The notes beneath the pieces are model-generated. The model was not told the origin of the DNA, did not search any database, and saw nothing but the letters and a program-made list of their open reading frames with translations. Source: Strongylocentrotus purpuratus (taxonomy: Eukaryota > Echinodermata > Echinoidea > Camarodonta > Strongylocentrotidae). Taken from it: a stretch of 64,000 bases of DNA. Made by a program: the position numbers and the translations under genes. This document shows positions 21,631-32,738 of the stretch, one piece after another; positions within the stretch are counted from its first letter, which is position 1, and every line of letters starts with the position of its first letter. Location: positions 879,852 through 943,851 of the forward strand of contig NW_022145596.1 of the NCBI RefSeq assembly GCF_000002235.5, given 5' to 3'.

Positions 21631-23481
21631 GGGTCATTCCATGTCTAATCACCCAAAAAATCTGAAAATCTTAACCCGACCATTTTTTATTTTGATGAAA
21701 CTTAGTGTACTTGTTGAGTGTGATCTCACAGCACCAAATCCCAAATTTTAGGTCAATTGGGTGAGGGGTTTGGGTGATACGGCCAACCAAATTTTGAGAT
21801 TTTTTCAAAAATGGGGGTGGCGGGCCTACCTTTGAACCCTTGTATTTCGGGACCTAATGGGTCAATCTTCACAAAATGTGTATTATTGGAAAGGGTATTC
21901 AATAAGGATTCCAAATCTGCCGTCATTTTGAAAATTCGTACATGTTGGGGTACTTTGACCTCTTGACCTAAGATTTGACCTTAAAATTGACCTTGTGGAT
22001 CACGTAACCTTGACAACATTTTTCATGAAATGCAATCTCTGACATGTTCACTAAAACATATAAAAGTTTCAGAGATATAATATTTTTTGTTTAGGAGCAA
22101 TAAGGATTGAAAGTATCTATACTTACAGTACAGATATTCACAATAAACCCTATTATAATGTATACAATACATGCAATATGCACAGTACAACATACATCTT
22201 TCACATGCTTTTTTGTTCTAGTCATATCCATTCTAAATGTCAGCAGTACTTGAATAGAAATAAAATGACAAGTTCATATAGGCCTAAAGGGTTAACAGGA
22301 TGTAAGACTTTAGGCCTCTGAGTCGGTTCTAGGATAATTACCCCCCCTCCCCCGAGGACAATTACCCCCGAGGACTATCACCCCCGAGGCCTATCACACC
22401 CAGAGGACAATTAACCCCAGAAAATTCCCTCCTAGGACAATCTGTCCCCCCTCCCCCCCCCCCCCCTCCGAGGACAATTATCCCCCTCCCCCTGGAAAAT
22501 TACCTCCCAAGGATAATTACCTCCCCCCAAAAAAATCTGCTTTGATTAAAACCAACTTATTATCAGGATGGACTTCCCTTTTAGAGAATAGGGGGGGGGG
22601 GTAATTGTCCTAGGGGGTAATTATCCGGGGGGTAATTGTCTTAGGGTATAATTGTCCGAGGGTTAATTGTCCTCGGGAGGGGGGGGGGGACAGATTGTGC
22701 TAGAAGGTAATTTTCTGGGGGTAATTGTCCTCTGGGTGTGATAGTCCTCGGGGGTAATTTTCCTCGGGGGGGGGGGGAGGGGACATTTCCTCATGGGGTT
22801 AATTTTCCAGGGGGTAATTATCCTAGAACTGACCCATAGGCCTAAAGCCATATATCCTGTTAACCCTTTAGGCCTATATGAACTTAGAATGGATATGCCT
22901 AGAACAAAAAAGCATGTGGAAGATGTACATGTATGTTGTACTGTGCATATTGCATGTATTGTATACATTATAATAGGGGTTATTGTGAATATCTGTAAGT
23001 ACGGATACTTTCAATCCTTATTGCTCCTAAACAAAAAATATTATATCTCTGAAACTTTTATATGTTTTAGTAAACATGTCAGAGATTGCATTTCATGAAA
23101 AATGTTGTCAAGGTTACGTGATCCACAAGGTCAATTTTAAGGTCAAATCTTAGGTCAAGAGGTCAAAGTACCCCAACATGTACGAATTTTCAAAATGGCT
23201 GCAGATTTGGAATCCTTATTGAATACCCTTTCCAATAATACAAATTTTGTGAAGATTGACCCATTAGGTCCCGAAATACAAGGGTTCAAAGGTAGGCCCG
23301 CCACCCCCATTTTTGAAAAAATCTCAAAATTTGGTTGGCCGTATCTCCCAAACCCCTCACCCAATTGACCTAAAATTTGGGATTTGGTGCTGTGAGATCA
23401 CACTCAACAAGTACACTAAGTTTCATCAAAATAAAAAATGGTCGGGTTAAAACCATTGGGTGATTTGACATGGAATGACCC
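21631..23481. mobile_element. 1.85-kb fold-back element (long palindrome)
   Basis: The left end GGGTCATTCCATGTC recurs inverted at 23467-23481 (GACATGGAATGACCC), and matching sequence continues inward for about 900 bp on each side to an axis near 22556. The arms share TTTGAACCCTTGTATTTCGG, GTGGATCACGTAACCTTGAC and AGGCCTAAAGGGTTAACAGG in inverse. Flanks read CAGTG on both sides (21626-21630, 23481-23485 with one shared C), a likely 4-5 bp target duplication. The centre has C-rich left and G-rich right tracts built on GAGGACAATTACCCCC. No transposase found; open frames in the two arms mirror each other and are not genes. Confidence 0.88.
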
Positions 23482-25140
23482 AGTGTGCTATGTAATATTA
23501 CGTATTGACATTGCCAATGCACTTAAGTAGGCCCTCTCTCACTCAAATTTAAAGCTGCTCGAGCAAGTCTGCCATTGGCTGAGAGAAAGATCGTAAACTA
23601 TGTGCACAGCGCTCAATGCAGAAAGTTCTTCATGCTCTGTCTCTTCGATTCATGCCTAGTGGTATTCAGCAATTTCGAGTGAACTGTGCTCTATAATATG
23701 AACATTCATATGTTCTCTTCGCTATGTTTAATCGACGATATAACATGGATGAATCGTTGGGTTAGGACGAAGAATCACCATTTTTCTTATCAAAGACTTC
23801 TTCAAAGAAGTTGTTGGAACGATGCCCAGAGGAGTCGAAAAGCATTGTAAGTCAAAAATGAAATTAGTAGTAGTACTAGACCTGAGTCATTACGTTTTTT
23901 TTGCTAAACATTTAGCCGTTAACTTTATACAGGCTGTTTCATTTAACCGTTATGAATATACACATATTTGTAATAGTGTTGTAGCTTGGAACGCCTGCCA
24001 GTCTACAGACTGCTGGGCTGAGCATTCCGAGCCTGACTATATGGCACAAATTGGGTCAACCTGGTAAACAGAGACCGGTAACAAAAAACATCAAAATGTG
24101 TTATTATTCCTCATCTGATATCATAATAAACCTAATCTGATCTGTGACATGTTTAAATATGCCTTTGCAATGTGATGCAAAGGCGTGTATCATTGCTGTA
24201 TCAATGTGGATGTGTGTAACGCACACATCCATGACACACCCAGCAATGAGCTGATCAATGTTAGTGACCAATCAGGAAGTTTCTCTAGTTATGTAGGTGG
24301 AGTTTGATACCAGCATAAATTACAGTTTGTTGACCGCACCTGCAAGCACCCAGCTCAGTGGGAGGTCAAGAAGCCATGTGAAACCATGGGCGCCGATGTT
24401 TGAGGTGGATTGTGTGTATGTGTGACAGAGAGAGCATGGACCATGGAGAGAGTGAAGAAGTAAGACAAGTGAGATAGAAAGGGTGGCTTTGTTAAGTCAG
24501 CTCAATTGAAGAATCATCAAAAACTTAAATTACTCACAATGTCCAAGACTTTTTTGATTTTGTTCATTAATATTTATAAAAATTAAATTTATTATTGTTA
24601 TCATCATTTTTCTATTTTATTATTTTAGGGGGGGCCGAGTCGGCAAGGGATCGATATTAACATTGATATTAATATTGAGAGAGAGAGAGAGAGAGACTCA
24701 GGGAGAAGGGAGGTGAGAGGAACTGACTGAGACGAAACCATCGAATGTGTAAATATTTAGAACTTTGCTTGCAGCATATTAAATGCAGCTTTTGTCTGAA
24801 AAGTTCAGCAATAAGAAAAGTTACATGAGCGATTACCACAGAGAGAAGGTAAATAGACAGGGTGAGATTATGGTTACAAATTTATCCATAGATAGAGATT
24901 AATGCTGCCAGACAGCTGCCAGGTGTAATATTACACAGCGGTTTCTTTGATTATCTAATAATGGTTAAACTGAGCAAGAAATGCTAAACGGTTTTGATGA
25001 ATGCGGTCGTTTAACCATTGGTTAAACGGTTTGACTCGGCTTAATTGAGTCAATGCTAATGTCAATGAGTAATGCATATTGACCTCTATTAGCGCTGTAC
25101 AACGTGCTGAGAGGGCATCAATTACACACAATACACACAC
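23482..25140. other. non-coding stretch
   Basis: No gene recognised. Contains the hairpin 24192-24247 and a short GA run at 24677-24695. Otherwise ordinary AT-rich DNA. Confidence 0.5.
24192..24247. other. imperfect hairpin
   Basis: ATTGCTG at the left pairs with CAGCAAT at the right, and inside TGGATGTGTG pairs with CACACATCCA across a 5-nt loop. Function unknown. Confidence 0.4.
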
Positions 25141-25335
25141 TTGCACACAATGAATACAAAGTGGCTGATCAGCAAGTTTGAATTTGACAAAACAGTCAAA
25201 AGACTGCACACAATGAATACAAAGTGGCTGATCAGCAAGTTTGACTTTGACAAAACAGTCAAAAGACTGCACACAATGAATACAAAGTGGCTTATCGGCA
25301 AGTTTGACTTTGACAAAACAGTCAAAAGACTTACA
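25141..25335. repeat. 63-bp minisatellite, 3 units
   Basis: Units start TGCACACAATGAATACAAAG at 25142, 25205 and 25268, exactly 63 bp apart and nearly identical. Because 63 is a multiple of three and the unit lacks stops in some frames, it is open on both strands with a 21-residue repeat. That is a periodicity effect, not evidence of a gene. Confidence 0.9.
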
Positions 25336-25529
25336 ATTTGAATTTTCCAACTATTCTTTCTAAATCTAACATCTGTAGGCAGGGCAAGCTGAAAAAATTG
25401 TATTTTACTGCTATTTAGGTGTCATCAATTGTCACTAAAGTACCGATTTTTAGTGAAATCAGTTGAGTTTTGTACAGTCACAGTGGTGTTTGAAATGTTG
25501 AGAATCAATAGAACAGGTTTTAATACACA

Positions 25530-25680
25530 GCCAGGATTGGTGGCCGCACGGTCGTGGGCCTAGCCTCACGTCCATGTTGCGCAGCCCCCTTCCCCCGCGG
25601 AAGAGGGTTGGAAAGGACCCGTTGCGTCGTCGCCATTCGGTCGCCCGGCCCGGCCCGGTTGGTTGATGACTCAAACATGT
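25530..25680. other. isolated GC- and CpG-rich island
   Basis: About 150 bp with GGCCGCACGGTCGTGGGCC, then CCCCCGCGGAAGAGGG and GTCGCCCGGCCCGGCCCGG, in otherwise AT-rich DNA. It does not match rRNA cores I recognise. It could be a spacer or rDNA-like fragment, a CpG island near an unseen promoter, or foreign sequence. Confidence 0.5.
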
Positions 25681-25881
25681 AACGTCTGTGTGGTCATTCA
25701 AGGATATAAGTATCGATCTAAATTACATCAGATTGGCTTGATATTGTTCCAATTCATCAAAACAAAGTTTATCTCACACATCTATGTTTAAATCTGATTT
25801 TATAAGAAGAAAAATGACAGACTTACAATTTACCGGCGCGGCAACACGATCAATAACAAGTTGTTGTTGTTGTGTTTTGAG

Positions 25882-26194
25882 TTATTGGCGATTAGTCAGT
25901 GATTTGACTATACACCAGTTTACAGTTGTGTGCGCCATTTTAAACAAAGCTAATGACCTAGGAGTCATGTATTTATGCGTAAATTAAGATTGCGCCCATG
26001 CAAATAATGATGACATCACTGCCTGCGCGCTGCGTTGTGCGCGCACATCATCATTTGCATGGGCGCAATTTTAATTTACGCATAAATACCAGAGGTCAGA
26101 GGTTATTGGCCCCAATTTTGGGGCCAATGACCCGAGGTCAACTGTCTGCGCATGCGCACTGATACAACTGTAAACTGGTGTATTGTCGCCAATC
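25882..26194. mobile_element. fold-back element between 15-bp direct repeats
   Basis: Outer arms: ATTGGCGA and TACACCAGTTTACAGTTGT at the left recur inverted at 26155-26192. Inner arms: TATTTATGCGTAAATTAA and TTGCGCCCATGCAAAT recur inverted at 26046-26088. The right arm carries the perfect palindrome GGCCCCAATTTTGGGGCC (26107-26124). A 15-bp direct repeat ATCAATAACAAGTTG lies at 25849-25863 and 26196-26210. Confidence 0.75.
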
Positions 26195-26300
26195 AATCAA
26201 TAACAAGTTGATTCAATGGTATCGTTAAGGAAACAAATTGAAAGCAAAAATTGTATAATTTTTCATTCTCATACATTCTGATCTGCCCCCCGCAACAACA

Positions 26301-26303
<3 letters not shown>

Positions 26304-26341
<38 letters not shown>
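26304..26341. repeat. AT microsatellite
   Basis: About 19 uninterrupted AT units. Confidence 0.95.
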
Positions 26342-26343
<2 letters not shown>

Positions 26344-26972
26344 CATAATAATTAATAATAAGTTTCATATGCGAGATTTAATCATAAAAAATATTATTCT
26401 TTGTTCAACATAGTGTGAGATGTTCACCGAATAATCCATAAAGTCTCAAATGACTCTCCTATCATTTTAAATAACAGGCTTTTTAAGATGCCATATATTA
26501 TTGTAAAGTCGTTATAATCTGTTGTTCAAAAGGACACCCGTCTAACTCAACGAAATATCGCCATTGAGGAGGGGAGGTGGTATGAGGATGCACATTTTAT
26601 CATTACTTCTCCCTACCCTTCCCCTCTGTCTTTCTATTTTAAAACAAAAAATCTATCCGCCACTTGCTATGCCCTAATCAACCCCGTATAGTTACAGCTT
26701 AATGATGCAAGGATATTCAAGGACGCCATTTCGTATATTTAAGGAATGTTTGGTTGATGTCGAAAAAACATTCTTTTAAATGTTAATTTATTTCATTCTT
26801 TATTAATTTATTTTGTTGTTTATTTGTTCATTTATTTATTCTGTGTTCTTTTTACAGGGTTGTTTCTTCAGTACATTAACAAACTGCTTACCAATAGAGC
26901 CCCCTATTACGATATTATGTTACGGTACGTTCAATCAATAACTCCTCGGTTCAATGTAATCTAAATATGGGG

Positions 26973-27070
26973 TGTTAGGTAACTGACTGAATACTGAATA
27001 TTGTTTTCCATTTTATTCTTTATTAGCTGGTATACAGCATAGCACTGCACTGTTTGGTCACTTGTGACAT
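26973..27070 (+). repeat. short interspersed repeat, copy 1
   Basis: GGTAACTGACTGAATACTGA, TTGTTTTCCATTTT, CACTGTTTGGTCACTTGTGA resembles 29218-29300 (GGTAACGAACTGAATGCTG, TTTTCCATTTT, GCTGTTTGGTAATGGTCATA). Class unknown. Confidence 0.5.
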
Positions 27071-27093
27071 ACTTGAGTTTGCTTACTAAATAG

Positions 27094-27415
27094 GTAGACC
27101 GACTAGAAAGGGTGCAGAAAAGAACTCTGAAAATAATCTTGGGACCTAATTACCAGTCATATGAGACAGCACTGAATCTAATGAATCTGTCTTCTTTGGC
27201 TGACAGAAGGAAGGAACTGTGTTTGAGTTTTGCAGAGAAACTGATATCAAACGAGAAGGTATCTTACCTCATACCTCCTTGTAAGAACATTAGAAGCCTA
27301 CACAAATCAAATACCAGAGAACAGTTAAAATGTAAAACCAAACAATTTTGTAACAGTCCAGTTCCCTACCTTATTGACTTGCTAAATTCACAGTAGTGAT
27401 CATGCACTTTGTCCA
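27094..27415 (+). mobile_element. LINE reverse-transcriptase C-terminal remnant
   Basis: The open frame reads VDRLERVQKRTLKIILG, then SYETALNLMNLSSLADRRKE, then LCLSFAEKL, and ends at TAG 27394-27396. LERVQKR-L-IILG and SL-DRR-LC--FA-K form the standard C-terminus of many non-LTR retrotransposon polyproteins. Only about 100 residues remain, so it is a 5'-truncated copy. Confidence 0.85.
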
Positions 27416-28066
27416 CATTATTTTGTGTAACATGTAAACTTATCCCCATAGTGATGAGGTAGAGGTGCTGTATAATGATTTTATTTTATGTGAAATAGTA
27501 TATAATTTTGTAATTAAGACGATTGTACAATCTTAATAATTGATTAATGAAAATGATAATATAATACGGTAAATCAAGATTATCATTTTTAACTTATGTA
27601 ATGATTGAAACATACTTGCCACATATTTATTACAAGAAAAATCTCAAAATTACCATATTTCATGTCTCACATCTGATTGCATACCTACAGATCAATCAAT
27701 TTACAATATGTTATCCATAACTCACCAATGAAAATGTAAAATGTAATTTATTAATTTTTACAACCAGTATTCTCTCTGTCGAAATTGTACTTTTTACCTT
27801 ATTTTCGATATGTCTGATATACAATCTCATCCTCAGCATTATCTTTAATATATATATATATATATATCTCGCTTTGTCTCTCGTTCTCTCTCACTCTCTC
27901 CCTTTCTCTCTTTCTCTCCCTCTCCGCCTGTCTCTATCTCACACTTTTCCTCGGTCTCCCTTGCTGTCTGCACTATTACCCTCCCTACCTGTCTTCTATA
28001 TTTCTCTTCAGCCCTTTGATGATTGTGGAATAGAATGTTAAGCGAATTTTATGAATTGCATTAATT

Positions 28067-28069
<3 letters not shown>

Positions 28070-28125
<56 letters not shown>
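28070..28125. repeat. TA microsatellite
   Basis: About 27 uninterrupted TA units. Confidence 0.95.
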
Positions 28126-28131
<6 letters not shown>

Positions 28132-28159
28132 ACACTGATTTTTTAATTCATTCACTGCG

Positions 28160-28292
28160 TGATATGTCTTAATACGTTTTATGTTTGTATAAATATTTAT
28201 GTTTTTACAATGTACAAAGATCTGCAATTCAACCATCTGGCTGCAAATGAATTTTTAATAAAACCATTACCATTACCATTACCATTACCAAT
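28160..28292 (+). mobile_element. LINE-type 3' tail with ATTACC repeats
   Basis: AATGTACAAAGATCTGCAAT, CATCTGGCTGCAAATGAATT, TTTTAATAAAACC, followed by four ATTACC units, a layout common at LINE 3' ends. No coding part remains nearby, though the reverse-transcriptase remnant at 27094 lies about 0.8 kb upstream in the same orientation. Confidence 0.5.
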
Positions 28293-28368
28293 AAATTATG
28301 AAATATATATGTTGAAGCTTAAGCTGGTGATATTGTATCTATTTGTATTGTTGGGAATGTCATTTGCT

Positions 28369-28662
28369 CATCGGCGTAGCGAGAGGGGTGTTTTGGGTGT
28401 TCAAATACCCCACCTTGGCAAACAGGGGATATTTTAGGTGCTCAAGGGGAGTGGGGTGGATGTTGAGGGGAAAAAGGAGTGTTCCTGTTCCTGTTCCCCT
28501 CCCCCCGTTGAGCCCAAATAAAATTAGTGCTTACCCCCCCCCCCCCCACCCCCCCCCCCCCCCCCCCCCACTTAGCCACCGACTGACTGATTCGCCGCTA
28601 AATATTTTCTCACGAATTGGGCAAAAAATACCTCCCCTTAACAAATCCTGGCTACGCCCTTG
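28369..28662. mobile_element. hAT-type MITE with 8-bp target duplication
   Basis: Ends CATCGGCGTAGC at the left and GGCTACGCCCTTG at the right (inverse CAAGGGCGTAGCC). Flanked by the exact 8-bp repeat CATTTGCT at 28361-28368 and 28663-28670. CA-starting short ends with an 8-bp duplication fit the hAT superfamily. The 294-bp interior has C-runs near 28534-28569 and no transposase. Confidence 0.85.
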
Positions 28663-28858
28663 CATTTGCTGTATAATGCATTTCAGGCTCGGGAGGGGGT
28701 ATTCTGTGTTTACATTGCATGACATGATATAAAGACTGTTACAAAGGTTTGGTTTGGTTTTCAGTATAAAAACATAGTCTAAATATTTATATGAGCATAA
28801 AGAAAACGAATATTTTATAAATAACTGTTTCAATTATGACTCTGGATAGAGATGTCCT

Positions 28859-29016
28859 GGGCCTTGTCTTATAAAGAGTTGATATCAATCGAAACTTATT
28901 TGCGGTTGATATCAATTGCAACTATGTACATAAGAGATATGAGACTGCAAACTTGCGATTGATTGGAGGACTTATGATTGATTTGGATCGATCGTAACTA
29001 TTATAAGACGGGGCCC
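28859..29016. mobile_element. small inverted-repeat MITE
   Basis: GGGCCTTGTCTTATAAAGAG at the left recurs inverted as TATTATAAGACGGGGCCC at the right, with repeated GATATCAAT and GATTGATT words between. About 155 bp; no certain target duplication. Confidence 0.65.
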
Positions 29017-29128
29017 CCGAATGCCACGTTTTTTCAACGGCTGGATTGCTCTATAGTTAGAGCCCTTAATTTAAGGCTCTGTTCTTTTCATATAGGTCCA
29101 GGAAAAGGGATAGAAGGAAACTCTGTGT

Positions 29129-29134
<6 letters not shown>

Positions 29135-29181
<47 letters not shown>

Positions 29182-29182
29182 A
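29135..29182 (+). repeat. GA microsatellite
   Basis: GA units with a few AAAG interruptions. Confidence 0.95.
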
Positions 29183-29217
29183 AAGAGTGATCGAGGGTTG
29201 TGGAATTACATGTTTTC

Positions 29218-29300
29218 GGTAACGAACTGAATGCTGTTTTCCATTTTCCCATTTATGTTTTAACCACTGGTGCTGTTTGGTAATGGTCATATATTTTGTA
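29218..29300 (+). repeat. short interspersed repeat, copy 2
   Basis: Partner of 26973-27070, same orientation. Confidence 0.5.
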
Positions 29301-30500
29301 TAAGTCACTTAATGCATACTGGAATTATGGGTACCTATAATATCTGTAATACATTGTGGAATACGTACATTTAAACCTAACCGAGTGAAATATCTATGCA
29401 CATTATTAATCAGGAACGTCATAATTTTGTTTTACAAATATACAGAAAAAAGGAAAACAAAACAAATAAACAAACAAACAAACAAGCAAGCAAGAAATGG
29501 TCTACGGGAGTGTTTGACAATGCTGTTTTCTATGATAAAGAACGGTACGGTGTTTCTTCAAGAGATGGCGTTGTTCATTTTGACCGTCAACATACGTGCA
29601 TGGTCGAGCTCTAGTTATGAGTTGTGAAGATTAGATTTAAAATTTTGTTAACACAAAGCGATACATAACAACTAGACCATGTTATAAATAATTTACACTA
29701 TGAATTTATAAACGATATTGCACAAAACATAACGACGAGGGAAGGTATGTGTTATTAAATAGCAAATTGTTATGAAATTATTATATATTATTTTTATTTA
29801 TATCAAATAAGCCCGTCACTAGGACTTTTTCAAGAGAGTGAATAACCTTTGACATTCATCCCGGAAATGCTTGAAGACAGAAATGGAGTAAAAAGCCCTC
29901 AGTTAGAAGCCCAATTCCTTCAAGATTGGTATATGATTAGCACGACTTTTCGTGTTCATGGAAATTCACGAGTTTTAAAATAAATGTTCGTTTCTCTTGC
30001 ATGTTATGAAATGTTTATTTTAAGGATTTTCAGTAATGTGGAAATCGGGCTATAGTCCCCTGTTGGCGCCCCTGGTAACGATATATTGATGAGAGAATCG
30101 TATAATTATCTTTATGAGATTCGCAATGCACAGCAATATTGGCGGAAGAGACTTTAAACACGCACCCAGAGGTAGGTGTGGGAGGGGATTCCCCCTCCTA
30201 CCCTGAGTATTATAAAAATAACAAAGAGGAAGGGGAAAAAAGAGAGAGCCTGGAAATCCTCCAAGTGTGTTATAGGGCCCAAAATGTTCGACCGAGCAGG
30301 GAATTTCTGTGAATGAGTTTCACTCCCTTTAAACTCTATAGTCTGTAGTGCATCCTCCTACTATAAGAAACCATTTCGAGACGGAAGAAGAAAAAAACTA
30401 AACATATTTTACCATTTGCTCACACTTTCAAAGGTCTTCGTAATAACGAATCTCCTGACAATAATGATAAATTTGCCACTACAATCGTGTGTGTCAGGGG
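29301..30500. other. non-coding stretch
   Basis: No gene or repeat family recognised, apart from a short AAAC/AAGC simple repeat near 29458-29492. Confidence 0.45.
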
Positions 30501-30548
30501 CGGCGATTTCTTTTCATGACCGGGGGGGGGGGGGGACGACATGCGAGG

Positions 30549-30601
30549 GAAAATCTGTATTCCGTTGGTATCACGGTGATTCCAACGGAATACAGATTTT
30601 C
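30549..30601. other. 53-bp near-perfect palindrome
   Basis: GAAAATCTGTATTCCGTTGG at the left end and its exact inverse at 30582-30601. Pairing continues inward to the axis at 30575 with a single mismatch (30569/30581). A G homopolymer lies just to its left (about 30522-30534). Confidence 0.92.
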
Positions 30602-32149
30602 TACAACATTAACTTGTCCATTTTGAAGTATATTATGCCAGGCAGCCAGGGAACATAGCGACCGAGCGAGAAGATTTTTTGCATTTTTATTAGTCTAAAC
30701 GCTGCACTCTTGGGCCCTCCAGAGCCTAAAAATGTGTTGCAGTCTTTAAACAGTATTTGCTATACATTCTTTATTTTGCACTATTTCAAATTTCCGAGCT
30801 GGACGATCCCCCCTAAAATATTGAGGGGGTTACGTGTCCCTCCCGTCCCCCGGATCGCCGCCCCTGCTCTGGTATGTCTGTGTGGGGGAGGGGGAGGGGG
30901 TCAACCTCCCCCTGCCTTCGTTAAATAAAATTCGGCTAACTGAGTACAGCCTCTCAAGTGCTATTTTAAGCAATGACACCTTCCCAATTTTCTCATTAAA
31001 GAGTTCTAGAGCAGGGGTAGCATTAGTAAGATTCCTGTTGTAAATTTTCTCGTATAACTGCCCCACTATATTGATTCCATCTTCCTAGCCCAATGCCTTA
31101 AGGTTAGGGACCGACTCACACATCTCCCGATTACTAGTCTGCCCTCCTTGGTATCACAACATTTTACAATATCATTTACAACGCACCACATATCTCTTTT
31201 ACTCTCTCTCTCTCTCTCTCTCTCTCCTTTTTTTTTTACTTCTTTACTTTCCTCAATTACTTCTTCTTTGTTCGTTTTTCATCTCCTTTTCCTTTTCCTT
31301 TTCCTTCCTTGTCTCTTTTTCTTTCTTCTGCCTTATTTTTGTTTTCTGACAGCTAATATGCAGATAAGGTATCATTTCATTTTGTATGGTAAGATATGGT
31401 CAAATCAAATTAAAACTTGTATGGCTGTGACAATCCAACGTCTGTATGCTGATACGGGTATATTTTCTTCATGGACCGCAACCATGTCCTCGATCGCTCA
31501 TGGTGTTAACCTATGGGCTATATAGCAACGTTTCATTCTCACTAGTATAGAGGCGTTAAAATCTGCATTTCTCGTCGCCTTGAGTAGTAGAAGTATTACC
31601 ACATGATATATGCAGATGATTAATTGATGAAATTAGCCTTAATATTTTATATTGTATCTCTCTTAGATCTATATACATGTTGATACATTATTGTCAAATT
31701 GCCATTGTTGGTTTTAATGGTGATCGGAGGAGATATTTTTTAACGATTACATCAGTCCAGAAAAAGTTGATCATGATTGATTGACAAAATAAACAAATTA
31801 ACGTAAACGGATATGAATGTTTAAAATTTTGAAAAATGTGTGTTGTAGTCTTTCTAAATTGCCGATTTTCAGCAATTCAATCCATGAATTGCACATAATC
31901 ATGAATATATAAATTCAAAATGTTCTTTTTACAAATTTAAATAGGCCTATATCTCCAAATTAACTTCAAAAGGAGTAATGACTCTCTATACATTCAACAA
32001 AAATTAATGAAGACAGAAGAGAAAACTTGAAAATTTACATTCACAAACAAATGATGATTATGATGAAAATGATGATGGTAATGAGATATGAGTTCCATTT
32101 TTAACCAGTTGAATAACATTGAAGGAGCTCTCCTCCAGCCACCCCCCCC

Positions 32150-32198
<49 letters not shown>

Positions 32199-32736
32199 AG
32201 GGTTTATCATAACAAAGAAGTAAGTAGGTCTATTGACTGAAGGATTATTATGTAACAAAAACGCTTGTTTAATTATTCACGCACGTGTCATATGCCTTGT
32301 TAACAAGCAACACACTCAGTTCGAAACCGAGTCAGATGTTATTTGAACCTGTCGATAATTAAGAATATCTCAAAGAGGTCTCCATAATCTGCACTAAATC
32401 GATATTACAATACTCTTCAAATTGATGTAGAGCGCTTATAAAAATTTTTATTTAGCGCTAAAGAAATATAATTCATTATTATTATTATTATCTATATGAA
32501 TTTCTGAAACTACATTATACGATCTATTTTCCGGCAACAACTAATGCATGCAGTTCGGATTCTGTCTATTGAAATACTATTATTCTTATCAGGTGAATAA
32601 AATAAATTGTATTGAGGCACTTTACAAAGACTTTTGCATTAAATTTGGTTAATTTACGGAAATGGCCTATTCAATCGTAATTTTTTTTGGTTATCATCCA
32701 ACATTGTAAAAACACATATAGACAGCCATAAATACA
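30602..32736. other. non-coding stretch with CT arrays
   Basis: No gene recognised. CT microsatellites at about 31203-31226 and 32152-32192, and a TATAGCGC/ATT-type retro tail near 32425-32492. Confidence 0.5.
32152..32192. repeat. CT microsatellite
   Basis: About 19 CT units preceded by a C run. Confidence 0.95.
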
Positions 32737-32738
32737 TA

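Noticed and set aside
22663-23364. Open frames in the right half of the 1.85-kb palindrome
   Set aside because: Reflect C/G-rich tracts and arm sequence; no protein similarity seen.
25122-25350. Repeat protein with a 21-residue unit on both strands
   Set aside because: Caused by a 63-bp minisatellite whose period is divisible by three.
27112-27396. Possible host gene with a coherent 94-residue frame
   Set aside because: The sequence is the C-terminus of a LINE reverse transcriptase, and no upstream exon supports a host gene.
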